Below, piece after piece: positions 26,238-33,880 of a stretch of DNA of 64,000 nucleotides. The position numbers and the translations under genes are program-made. The notes below the pieces were generated by a model. That model saw only the letters and a list, made by a program, of their open reading frames with translations. It had not been told where the DNA came from and did no database searches. Position 1 is the stretch's first letter. The number at the start of each line of letters is the position of its first letter. Where the stretch lies: the NCBI GenBank assembly GCA_964503615.1, contig CAZDBA010000004.1, positions 1-64,000 of the forward strand, written 5' to 3'. The stretch is from CAZDBA01 sp964503615. Lineage in GTDB: Bacteria; Planctomycetota; Planctomycetia; Pirellulales; Pirellulaceae.

Positions 26238-27725
26238 CTAATTTTTAAATCGCATCCGTCTTGTGAACATCGCGCCAACCATGATCCCAACAATGCTTAA
26301 CAACCAAGTCATTGTCACCTGATTTTGCTCTGAGGTTTGCTCCGGTTGAACAGAACGGAGTCGGTCAAAGTCGATCTCCGCACTGGTGATCAGAACTCCT
26401 TCTCGCTTTGCACCAGGTTGGTGCACTCCCGCATCGTATCCCATTCGGTTATTACGACCGGCAGGCATTTGGTAGTCCGCAAATGTGAGGTTCTCTCCTG
26501 CGATAACTTCACGCGGGAAATCACCATCCACAACGGTCAGAGTCATGCCAGCCATGTCAGCCAACGATTTCTCGCCAACTTCTACAGACTGTTTTCGTTG
26601 AGCCGCTTCGATCGTTGCATCGTAGTCGGGACCACGCAAACCAAAATGTTCACCAATTGCGAGCATATCTTTTTCCGCCTCTTCGATTTCAAGCGACATG
26701 TTGCCAGAAGATACTGCTAACAGGTCAGAGCTGAATAGAGTCTTTGCGACGCCATTCCTGGGCGTCGGGTTCCGTTCTTCTTTCAAAGTTTTTCTACGAT
26801 AGTCCGGGATATCTTTTTCAGCACCGCCAATAATTCGAAGCGGCAACGGCTGCGTCATGTTCTTTACCAGTTGCTCTCCAGAGATTTGACGAACAACATA
26901 CTCCTCAGGAATATGGCGGATTCGCTTGGGAGAATCGGTTAACAGATAGACAACATTTCGCAAGTCGCCATCGTTGAATGCGCTTAATCTCATTGGCACA
27001 ACCAGCTTGTCCGACTTGAAACGGAACCCCATCCCTTGCACGTTACCATCAAACACTGAGTTGGCAGGTCGCGCTGGATCCAAGTCTCGCTGCCCGGGGC
27101 GAGGGTCCGCTTTCGCTTTACTACCTACTTTCGTTTTGACCGCAACAAAGCACCAACCGATATCTATGTACTCTTCGGTAACTTTGTCCATGCCTTCGGG
27201 GTACTGGTACTTGTTCTGGTCCATCCAGGTCTTCAAAGCCTTCGCGCTGCCAGCCGCCAATACGGCCACTTCGTACATTCCCACCGCCTCTTGTTTGAGC
27301 ACGACGACTTTTTTTTCATCCTCTACCCTGCCAGCAAACTGCATTGGTGGAGCAGCAGGCATCGCATTGGCCTCGAGCATGTTCCTAAACCTCTCCCTTA
27401 GATCGATCACAACCTCTGGCGGATCGATTGCATTGTCGATTTGCTGAAATGTATTGTCCGGAATCTTGCGAAGCGAGGGAGGCGACGGGAACGGGATTAA
27501 CATTCCAAAATCTTCAACGCGTCCTTGAAAGCCTGGCTTGATCGCAAACGTTTCAACACCGTCCTTGTAGAAGACATAGGTTTGCTGCAAACCAGTACGG
27601 ACGATCGGAACACCGGGCCCGGTGTAAATCGGAGGTACCATTCCGCAGGGATCGGCGTTTAGCCCATCGACAAAACCGGCCCCACTAAACAACAGGCAAA
27701 TGCAAACTAAAACTGTGTTCTTCAT
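26238..27725 (-). CDS. DUF2330 family membrane protein (paralogue B)
   Basis: About 495 residues. ATG 27725 (MKNTVLVCICLLFSGAGFVD) is chosen because AAAGG sits eight bases upstream within the end of the preceding gene; a GTG at 27734 would add three residues. Signal peptide, then DUF2330 starting DPCGMVPPIYTGPGVPIVRT and FVFYKDGVETFAIKPGFQG, then one C-terminal transmembrane helix (TWLLSIVGIMVGAMF) with basic stop-transfer residues: a type I membrane protein with a large external domain. The stop of paralogue A lies at 27727-27729, one base before this start, so translation is likely coupled. Very similar to paralogue A over the N-terminal half, a recent tandem duplication. Confidence 0.9.
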   Translation of the reverse strand: MKNTVLVCICLLFSGAGFVDGLNADPCGMVPPIYTGPGVPIVRTGLQQTYVFYKDGVETFAIKPGFQGRVEDFGMLIPFPSPPSLRKIPDNTFQQIDNAIDPPEVVIDLRERFRNMLEANAMPAAPPMQFAGRVEDEKKVVVLKQEAVGMYEVAVLAAGSAKALKTWMDQNKYQYPEGMDKVTEEYIDIGWCFVAVKTKVGSKAKADPRPGQRDLDPARPANSVFDGNVQGMGFRFKSDKLVVPMRLSAFNDGDLRNVVYLLTDSPKRIRHIPEEYVVRQISGEQLVKNMTQPLPLRIIGGAEKDIPDYRRKTLKEERNPTPRNGVAKTLFSSDLLAVSSGNMSLEIEEAEKDMLAIGEHFGLRGPDYDATIEAAQRKQSVEVGEKSLADMAGMTLTVVDGDFPREVIAGENLTFADYQMPAGRNNRMGYDAGVHQPGAKREGVLITSAEIDFDRLRSVQPEQTSEQNQVTMTWLLSIVGIMVGAMFTRRMRFKN

Positions 27726-27726
27726 T

Positions 27727-29226
27727 TCATACACCTTTGAGAGAGTTTTGAGAACGTTGACGACGTAAAGTCAACACGACACCAACGGAAAGGCAACCGA
27801 TCAAGAACAGCCAGTTTCGATTGCGATCGTTTTGCTTTTGGGCTATCCAAACTTCGAGGTCGACTTGCCCAACTCGAATACCCTGATCACCGTACCAAGC
27901 TGGTTGAGGAACTCCATGAGCTTTTGAGTCGTAAACGCTTGCTTTGTTTCGCGAGGCAGGAATCTTGTATTCCGCAAAGCCAAGATTTTGATTCGCGATC
28001 ACCTGACGAGGAAAGTCACCATCGACCAACGTTAGCGTCATCCCTTTTAGATCTTCCAGCGCCGTCGAGGTTATCTTTTCCATAGCTTTGGTTTGTGTGG
28101 CTGCGATCTCGCTGTCAATTTCAGGACCACGAAGTCCAAAATGTTCGTTGATCCGTAACAGCTCCTTTTCATCCTCTTCTATTTCCAAAGACAGATTCCC
28201 GGAACTGATCGCAAGCAGATCAGACGCAAACAAGTTTTTCGCAACACCGTTTTTAGGGCCAGGATCGCGACGGACTTTTAGATCTTTCAGATGCGCTTCG
28301 GTCAGGTCTTTCTCTTTGCCACCTAGAATTCGAAGAGGCAAGGGCAGGGTGACGTTGTTGAACAATTGCTGACCGCTAACCTGTCGTACAACGTACTCTT
28401 CAGGAATGTTCCTGATTCGCTTGGGACCATCGGTCAGCAAATAGACGATATTTCTCAGTTCACCATCGTTGGATGCGCTCAATCGCATCGGAACAACCAA
28501 TCGTTCCGACTTGAAACGAAACCCCATCCCTTGAACTGCCCCTTCAAACAACGAGTTTTCAGGCTTCTTGGTATCGACATTTCTTTGCCCCGGTCGGGGT
28601 TCGGCACCACCAGCGCGGCCGACTTTGGTTTTTACCGCAACGAAACACCAACCTTCTTCGACATAGGCATCGGCGGTTTCATCCATCCCTTTAGGATACT
28701 GATACCCATTTTTGTCCATCCACTTCTTTAATGCTGCTGAACTACCAGCTGCAAGAACCGCAACCTCGTACATACCCACCGCTTCTTCTTTCAACACCAC
28801 GACCTTTTCGCGTCGAGCCGCATAAAGGTCTAATCTTGAACCACTACCCTGCGCCTGCTGAACTTGAAAAGCAGCATCCTGTTGCATTATTGGCATTAAA
28901 TCGATCAAGACTTCGGGGGGATCGATGGCATTGTCGACTTGCTCAAAAATGTTGTCGGAGACCTTGCGCAGTTCAGGAGGGGTAGGAAACGGAATCAGCA
29001 TCCCGAAATCCTCAACGCGCCCTTGGAAGCCGGGCTTGATCACAAACGTTTCAACACCGTCTTTGTAGAAGACGTAGGTTTGCTGCAAACCGGTACGGAC
29101 GATCGGAACACCCGGCCCCGTGTAAATCGGAGGTACCATCCCGCAGGGATCAGCGACGGCCCGATTCGATAACCCACATGCGATGACTACCAAGGTAGTA
29201 AGTAAAACCATGCATTTGTTTTTCAC
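27727..29226 (-). CDS. DUF2330 family membrane protein (paralogue A)
   Basis: A 499-residue protein starting at GTG 29226 (GTGAAAAACAAATGC). The start overlaps the TGA that ends the reading frame upstream (GTGA), the usual sign of translational coupling. Signal peptide (about 1-25, ending AVA-DP), DUF2330 domain opening DPCGMVPPIYTGPGVPIVRT, variable Gln-rich insert near 120-135, conserved GMTLTLVDGDFPRQVIANQN, and a C-terminal transmembrane helix (NWLFLIGCLSVGVVLTL) with basic tail. Known only as a domain of unknown function; secreted and membrane-anchored on the outside. First of three consecutive paralogues. Confidence 0.92.
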   Translation of the reverse strand: MKNKCMVLLTTLVVIACGLSNRAVADPCGMVPPIYTGPGVPIVRTGLQQTYVFYKDGVETFVIKPGFQGRVEDFGMLIPFPTPPELRKVSDNIFEQVDNAIDPPEVLIDLMPIMQQDAAFQVQQAQGSGSRLDLYAARREKVVVLKEEAVGMYEVAVLAAGSSAALKKWMDKNGYQYPKGMDETADAYVEEGWCFVAVKTKVGRAGGAEPRPGQRNVDTKKPENSLFEGAVQGMGFRFKSERLVVPMRLSASNDGELRNIVYLLTDGPKRIRNIPEEYVVRQVSGQQLFNNVTLPLPLRILGGKEKDLTEAHLKDLKVRRDPGPKNGVAKNLFASDLLAISSGNLSLEIEEDEKELLRINEHFGLRGPEIDSEIAATQTKAMEKITSTALEDLKGMTLTLVDGDFPRQVIANQNLGFAEYKIPASRNKASVYDSKAHGVPQPAWYGDQGIRVGQVDLEVWIAQKQNDRNRNWLFLIGCLSVGVVLTLRRQRSQNSLKGV

Positions 29227-29378
29227 GTCTCATCCCTCTCAAATTCGACTTTTATTTCTACATGCCCTCGGCAATCATTTTCGCCGTTACTGATCCAAAT
29301 ATCTTCCAGTTTTTTCCAGTCGTTACCGTCTTCTTGAACCGTGAACCACGGCCCTGCAACAAAGTGCACGCCTTCCAG
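29223..29378 (-). pseudogene. In-frame coding extension beyond the TGA of the preceding gene
   Basis: Fifty-one codons with no gap in frame after the TGA at 29379-29381. They begin LEGVHFVAGPWFTVQEDG, continue through DWKKLEDIWISNGENDC and end VEIKVEFERDET before TGA 29223-29225. Composition (Trp, Asp, Glu) and the GTGA overlap with the next gene are those of real coding sequence. An independent gene starting at the GTG 29369 is possible, but its Shine-Dalgarno-like GGAAGG would be only one base away. Confidence 0.6.
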
Positions 29379-30128
29379 TCACAACCGAACCCAAATATGA
29401 TTCAGCCCCACTCGCTTGACTGTCCCGCTGGTTACCAACGGTTGCAAGTTTTCTGTTTCCATTTTGAAAACATGGCGACGATCAAAAGGAACCATCGTCG
29501 GATCCAGCCAAACCCGGATCGTGCCTGTCTCGTCGATCACGCGAATCGAGATCTTTGCGCGGGCTGTTTCCAACTCTTCCCAAAGAAACGTAGCCCGCTC
29601 AGAATCCAAGGGCCCAAAGCCGTTCTTTTCAATCAGCTTTCGAGCCTGCGGGCCAAAATACAAAAGCTGCTCAAGGGCGGGACTATCCTCGGTCAACGGC
29701 TGCGATGAGAATTCAACCATCAACTCGTTGAAATGCTCTTCATTCAACTCTTCGGTAGGGTGACGACTGGCCGCACAACCCGAGGCACATACCTCTTCAC
29801 CATGAGCATGAAAAACCGCGCCTTCGTCGTGGGCAAATGTGTCGAACACGTTTGCGACCGAAACGAAATTAGGAGTCTTATCCAAAACACCCGATGCAGC
29901 TTCGATCGCAGGAACTCGAATCGGTGGAACCAACCCTTGTTCAGAACCTTTGGCTTTGAGCTCGAGATCCGGCAACGGGTCTTCCTCAGGCGCCGGTCCC
30001 AACTCACCACTGTAAATACGAGGTAGAACTTCGCTATTATCAGGGCCAACCAACGTGGCTCTGGCAAGCAACCCCAGGCCGACGCCCAAAACGACCAACC
30101 AAATGCGTGATTTAAATATTTTTTGCAT
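29379..30128 (-). CDS. Exported protein of unknown function, reading frame cut by an in-frame TGA
   Basis: The annotated frame encodes 249 residues: an N-terminal hydrophobic anchor or signal (about 8-24, IWLVVLGVGLGLLARA), a Pro/Glu-rich linker, a His/Cys motif FHAHGEEVCASGCAASRH (about 105-122) that could bind metal, and a helical region, ending HIWVRL. The TGA at 29379-29381 is followed in the same frame by 51 sense codons to 29223, and that second stop overlaps the GTG of the first DUF2330 gene. The true protein may therefore be about 300 residues, and this copy may be interrupted by a nonsense change, readthrough, or a sequence error. First gene of the DUF2330 operon. No homologous family is recognised. 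Confidence 0.75.
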   Translation of the reverse strand: MQKIFKSRIWLVVLGVGLGLLARATLVGPDNSEVLPRIYSGELGPAPEEDPLPDLELKAKGSEQGLVPPIRVPAIEAASGVLDKTPNFVSVANVFDTFAHDEGAVFHAHGEEVCASGCAASRHPTEELNEEHFNELMVEFSSQPLTEDSPALEQLLYFGPQARKLIEKNGFGPLDSERATFLWEELETARAKISIRVIDETGTIRVWLDPTMVPFDRRHVFKMETENLQPLVTSGTVKRVGLNHIWVRL

Positions 30129-30502
30129 GCTTTCAAAACCAAATATAGAAATCGACCAGCCTCATTGCCGATTGCGACGTGTCACATCGGGGCAAAGTTC
30201 CCCAACAGTCAAACAAGAAGCAAAATTTCGGCATATTTAAACAAAGATAAGAAACTTTGAGGCAAATTGCACGTCAAATTCGACAGACAACTTTCCCCCA
30301 TTGTCCGGAATTACCTACGATACGGTTTAACGATCCAGAATTTTAACGATAATATTCCTATCAGGATAATGTTACCAACGAAATCGCGCCACCTCTCAAA
30401 CAGGAAGTTGCTCGACTTGCATTCGAAAAGTTGAAACGTTTGCAAACCCGTTTTATTAGTTTTGCGACAACATTTTTTTTGCTTGTTCAGTTTTCTGATT
30501 CC
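30129..30502. other. Divergent intergenic region upstream of the DUF2330 operon and the WD40 gene
   Basis: About 370 bp, AT-richer than its surroundings, expected to hold both promoters. I cannot assign -35/-10 elements with confidence. Confidence 0.45.
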
Positions 30503-32176
30503 ATGAAGCTTCGTTTAAATCGACTCCTTTCAATTTGCATCGGGATTGTGATGCTGGCAAACTTGTCAGCGACCGGGAGCGTTGCGGCCCAAACGAACCA
30601 AAAGAGCGCCGACCAAACTGAGCAAACCACCGGTCAAACTGAGCAGCCCGCCAACCCAACCGCTCAACAAGAGGATGAGAACTCCGACCTGCCTACCAAT
30701 GCAAAGTGGCGGTATGGTGAAACGGGAAAGCTGAAGCGGATAAATGGATACTTTCGAATCAAGTTTTCTCCAGACGGCAAACTACTGGCGGCTCGAAACC
30801 AGCAGAACCTGTTAAGTCTGATCGATGCCGAAACACAACAGACTTTATTCGAGTTCAAGGTCTACGAAGATCGACAATGGATCCAAAATATCGACTTTTC
30901 GCCAGACTCGAAATTTGTGCTGGCCGCCACTCAAGGTACTAATGAAAAAATTTCGGTCTGGAACACGGCTACCGGTGAACTTTACCGAGAGCTCGAGATC
31001 GACGGGAAAGCGGCATTCTTCCGCACCGAAGATGAGATCTGTGTTCTGCAAGACAAAGTTGTGCTCGTTTATTCACTTCAAACCGGCAAACAAATCTCTT
31101 CAAAGGAATGGGGCAGGACAGGCGATTTGCCACTGACCTGTTCTCGCGATGGATTAACAGTAGTATTCTCCCGAAGATCCAATGGAAGGAATCAATTCTC
31201 GGTTTTTGTCGCCGATCTAAAAAACAAAACGAGCGCATCAGTTTGGCAGTCGGTTGCCATGCCTAGAAGAGTTGCACTTTCCGAAGACGGGAACTGGCTG
31301 GCTACCACTTTTATGCGGTCAAAAGATGTGCGGATTCTTGACCTGCGAGAACCCGCCGAAAGTGACACATTGCTGCGAGTTCACAAAGACAACGCAGAGT
31401 CTGTTTGTTTTTCACCTGACAGCCGATTCCTGGCAACTACAGGTTGGGATTCGCAGGTCCAAATTTGGGACGTGCTTTCAGGCAGGCGATTGGATAACCT
31501 TGTCGGACATAGTGGCCACGTTACTGCAAGCGGCTTTTCACCGAACGATTTTACAATTGCCACAGGAGCTAACGGACGAAACGATTGTTCAATTTTGGTC
31601 TGGGACTTTCGTAGCCTCGTGTTTCAGGAACCGGGTCCAGACGCTCCCGTCGAGTTCGATGACATTTGGAAAGCACTCGGTGAAAGGGGCCCCAAGCAAC
31701 CGCTTCAAGCGGTCTCGGTCCTGATCAATCAACCTGGTTTATTCGAAGACCGTATCGCCGAAGCACTTGGACTGACAACGTTCGACAACAACAGTGATAT
31801 GATTAATAAATGGATCGAGCAATTGTCCAGCCCGCGCTACGCGGATCGTTCGAAGGCAGAAAAACTACTGAGAAACTCTCGCCTGCGAGCAGAACCTCAA
31901 CTACAGGCAATGTTGAAACGACAAGATATCGCTCTGGAAGTACGTGTTCGGATCGCACGTATTATGCATCTGCCGATTGAGCGTCCCAAGATCAACGACA
32001 CTAACCTGCGACGATTGCACCGAGTCATCTACGCCATGGAGTTGTGCGGTGGCGAGAAAGCTCAGAAAATCTTGCAGAATCTGGCAGAAAGCCACGAACA
32101 CATCGATGTTGCTCGAGACGCCTACAGCTCTCTTGATCGCTGCAAAGCAAATCAGGAACTGGAAACAAAAGAGTGA
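30503..32176 (+). CDS. Exported WD40-repeat protein
   Basis: About 557 residues from ATG 30503 (MKLRLNRLLSICIGIVMLAN, cleavage near VAA-QT); an upstream TTG at 30431 would add 24 residues and is not favoured. After a Thr/Gln-rich linker (about 33-60), WD40 blades are recognisable by FSPDGKLLAAR, FSPDSKFVLAATQG, LSEDGNWLATT, FSPDSRFLATTGWDSQVQIW and GHSGHVTASGFSPNDFTIAT; about five to seven blades are expected for a closed propeller. A C-terminal helical region (about 420-557) resembles the small HEAT-like extension of planctomycete WD40 proteins. Likely an extracytoplasmic protein-interaction platform. Eighty bp upstream of the DUF1080 gene on the same strand. Confidence 0.85.
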   Translation: MKLRLNRLLSICIGIVMLANLSATGSVAAQTNQKSADQTEQTTGQTEQPANPTAQQEDENSDLPTNAKWRYGETGKLKRINGYFRIKFSPDGKLLAARNQQNLLSLIDAETQQTLFEFKVYEDRQWIQNIDFSPDSKFVLAATQGTNEKISVWNTATGELYRELEIDGKAAFFRTEDEICVLQDKVVLVYSLQTGKQISSKEWGRTGDLPLTCSRDGLTVVFSRRSNGRNQFSVFVADLKNKTSASVWQSVAMPRRVALSEDGNWLATTFMRSKDVRILDLREPAESDTLLRVHKDNAESVCFSPDSRFLATTGWDSQVQIWDVLSGRRLDNLVGHSGHVTASGFSPNDFTIATGANGRNDCSILVWDFRSLVFQEPGPDAPVEFDDIWKALGERGPKQPLQAVSVLINQPGLFEDRIAEALGLTTFDNNSDMINKWIEQLSSPRYADRSKAEKLLRNSRLRAEPQLQAMLKRQDIALEVRVRIARIMHLPIERPKINDTNLRRLHRVIYAMELCGGEKAQKILQNLAESHEHIDVARDAYSSLDRCKANQELETKE

Positions 32177-32256
32177 CTCAACGCCAAACAACTTTTGCAC
32201 TAAACAATCGCATCAGCTAGAATCAGCCGTGCATTAACCACACTCAAGGAAACTCA

Positions 32257-33078
32257 ATGTCGATCTTATATTCTCGTCGTCAACTCACTCAACTTGGTCA
32301 AACTGCGTGTTTGCTGTTTGGCTCTATCGTATTGACAATCTGTTTTCCGTTAATCGGAAATGGTCAAGTCACCCCTGCGGTCGATGCACATGACGAAGCG
32401 ATGGGAAAACAGGACGCCGAACAGGGTGAAGACGATGAAGAAGGATTCGAATCGATCTTCGATGGCGAGACACTGGAAGGCTGGACAGGCAATCCCGACC
32501 TTTGGTCGGTCGAAGAGGGTGCCATCACCGGCACGACAACCAAAAAAGCGCCTCTTAAATTCAATCAGTTCATCACGTGGGATCAAGAGGTCGCCGACTT
32601 TGAATTGCGATGCATGTTCAAAATCGAAAGCGGAAACTCGGGCATCCAGTTTCGCAGTAAGGTCTTTGGTGAAGAGGGCCAGCATCGCATCGCTGGCTAT
32701 CAGGCTGACATCGATCCATCGATGAGGTACATGGGAATTCTGTTCGAAGAACGAGGACGAAAAATCCTGGCACAGCGAGGCAACGTCGTAAAGATTACAG
32801 CCGAAGGCGAAAAAGAAGTTATGGGAAAGACCGGCACGGATGAAGAAATCGTTGCTGCAATCGACGCAACGGGTTGGAACGAATACATCATCCGAGCCAA
32901 AGGCAACCACATCACCCAGTCAATTAACGGTCATGTCACTGTAGAGCTGACCGACAACGAAGAAGCCAAACGAGCAATGTCTGGACTTCTTTCGTTCCAA
33001 ATTCATCAAGGCCCACCGATGCGGGTTCAGTTCAAAAATATTCGAATCAAGAATCTTGCTGAAGAAGCCAGTGAGTAA
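32257..33078 (+). CDS. Secreted DUF1080 (3-keto-disaccharide hydrolase-like) protein
   Basis: A 273-residue exported protein. Hydrophobic signal (about 18-36), acidic Asp/Glu/Gly linker, then the DUF1080 domain: FESIFDGETLEGWTG, LWSVEEGAITGTT, FELRCMFKIESGNSGIQFRS, then a GWNEYIIRAKGNHITQSING segment and a C-terminal QIHQGPPMRVQFKNIRIKNL. This family is a concanavalin-like beta-sandwich; some members cleave 3-keto-disaccharides, and the conserved His-Gln-Gly-Pro-Pro motif at the end is present. Substrate and activity are inferred from the family only. Possibly co-transcribed with the WD40 gene 80 bp upstream. Confidence 0.93.
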   Translation: MSILYSRRQLTQLGQTACLLFGSIVLTICFPLIGNGQVTPAVDAHDEAMGKQDAEQGEDDEEGFESIFDGETLEGWTGNPDLWSVEEGAITGTTTKKAPLKFNQFITWDQEVADFELRCMFKIESGNSGIQFRSKVFGEEGQHRIAGYQADIDPSMRYMGILFEERGRKILAQRGNVVKITAEGEKEVMGKTGTDEEIVAAIDATGWNEYIIRAKGNHITQSINGHVTVELTDNEEAKRAMSGLLSFQIHQGPPMRVQFKNIRIKNLAEEASE

Positions 33079-33225
33079 ACTGACAACAGAAAATGGCATG
33101 TCCTTTACGTAGTAGAACTGTCGTTTTTTGCCTGTAATATTTTCGTAAGCCTAACACCTTTTCGACCAGCCCCTTGCAATCCAGGCGCTCGCGATTTGTA
33201 CACCTTTTTATGCAGCTAATTTCCC

Positions 33226-33319
33226 ATGAATCCAGAACGCAAGTTGAAATCGGAAATTACCAGTATTGTCAACGTAGTCGCGGTGTACATGGTGTCAGGC
33301 GTCTTGATCATGTACGGTG
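33226..33319 (+). CDS. Possible small membrane protein, cut by the assembly gap
   Basis: ATG 33226 opens MNPERKLKSEITSIVNVVAV then YMVSGVLIMYG, a basic start followed by a hydrophobic helix, then runs into the N block. The sequence beyond the gap is in frame only by chance of the gap length, so the product cannot be completed. No clear ribosome binding site. Weak but worth recording. Confidence 0.35.
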
Positions 33320-33419
33320 NNNNNNNNNNNNNNNNNNNNNNNNNNNNNNNNNNNNNNNNNNNNNNNNNNNNNNNNNNNNNNNNNNNNNNNNNNNNNNNNN
33401 NNNNNNNNNNNNNNNNNNN
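33320..33419. other. Assembly gap of exactly 100 N
   Basis: Undefined bases; the round length suggests a scaffolding placeholder rather than a measured distance. Unlike the gap at 7927, its flanks show no shared repeat. Confidence 0.99.
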
Positions 33420-33508
33420 TTGCTCGAAACAAGAGATAGCTTGCGCTCAATTCGATCGCACTTACGACATCAGCTTGATCACAGAGAACCGCTATTGATG
33501 CGAGATAG

Positions 33509-33517
33509 TGTTATAAT
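33509..33517 (+). promoter_or_regulatory. Extended -10 promoter element ahead of the VF530 gene
   Basis: TG-t-TATAAT matches an extended -10 box, about 75 bp before ATG 33593. No good -35 hexamer is visible at 17 bp, which an extended -10 can tolerate. Confidence 0.35.
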
Positions 33518-33592
33518 AAGTAGGCTCTACCATCATAAACGCGAAACAAGTTGTTTAGCGCGGAAGTTTGCCCACTACTGCCTACCTGCCAT

Positions 33593-33826
33593 ATGACTGA
33601 CCAACCCAACAATCCGCTTCACGGGATCAAACTGTCTGACATCGTCGAGCACTTAGTCGACAAGTATGGTTGGGAAGAGTTGGGTGCGAGGATCAACATT
33701 AACTGTTTCAACAGCGATCCATCGATTAAATCGAGTTTAAAGTTTCTGCGCAAAACGCCTTGGGCTCGCACAAAAGTCGAGCGGCTTTACTTGCGTTCGA
33801 TTGGTCGACGTCAACCAAGACGATAA
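33593..33826 (+). CDS. VF530-family small DNA-binding protein
   Basis: A 77-residue cytosolic protein. ATG 33593 gives MTDQPNNPLHGIKLSDIVEH and continues with the family blocks DKYGWEELGARININCF, SDPSIKSSLKFLRKTPWART and KVERLY, which fill essentially the whole VF530 domain. A longer frame from 33551 would add 14 atypical residues. The family is a small alpha-helical fold, reported as double-stranded DNA-binding, with unknown cellular role. Convergent with ovoA. Confidence 0.92.
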   Translation: MTDQPNNPLHGIKLSDIVEHLVDKYGWEELGARININCFNSDPSIKSSLKFLRKTPWARTKVERLYLRSIGRRQPRR

Positions 33827-33880
33827 AACGTCGCCTCTTTGAAATCATTCAAAATTCCGAGCAGTCGCATTACTCACAAA

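Larger units (their letters stand above)
33079..33592. other. Gapped intergenic region
   Basis: Contains the start of a possible small membrane protein (33226) interrupted by a 100-N gap (33320-33419) and a promoter-like extended -10 box (33509-33517) ahead of the VF530 gene. Confidence 0.6.

Noticed and set aside
29379..29381. Selenocysteine at the in-frame TGA
   Set aside because: No Cys/redox context, and the only nearby stem is about 25-37 nt downstream with a GTT loop, not a convincing bacterial SECIS.
33174..33596. Plus-strand frame across the second N block
   Set aside because: Joined through undefined bases; composition is Arg/His/Leu/Ser as in random frames.
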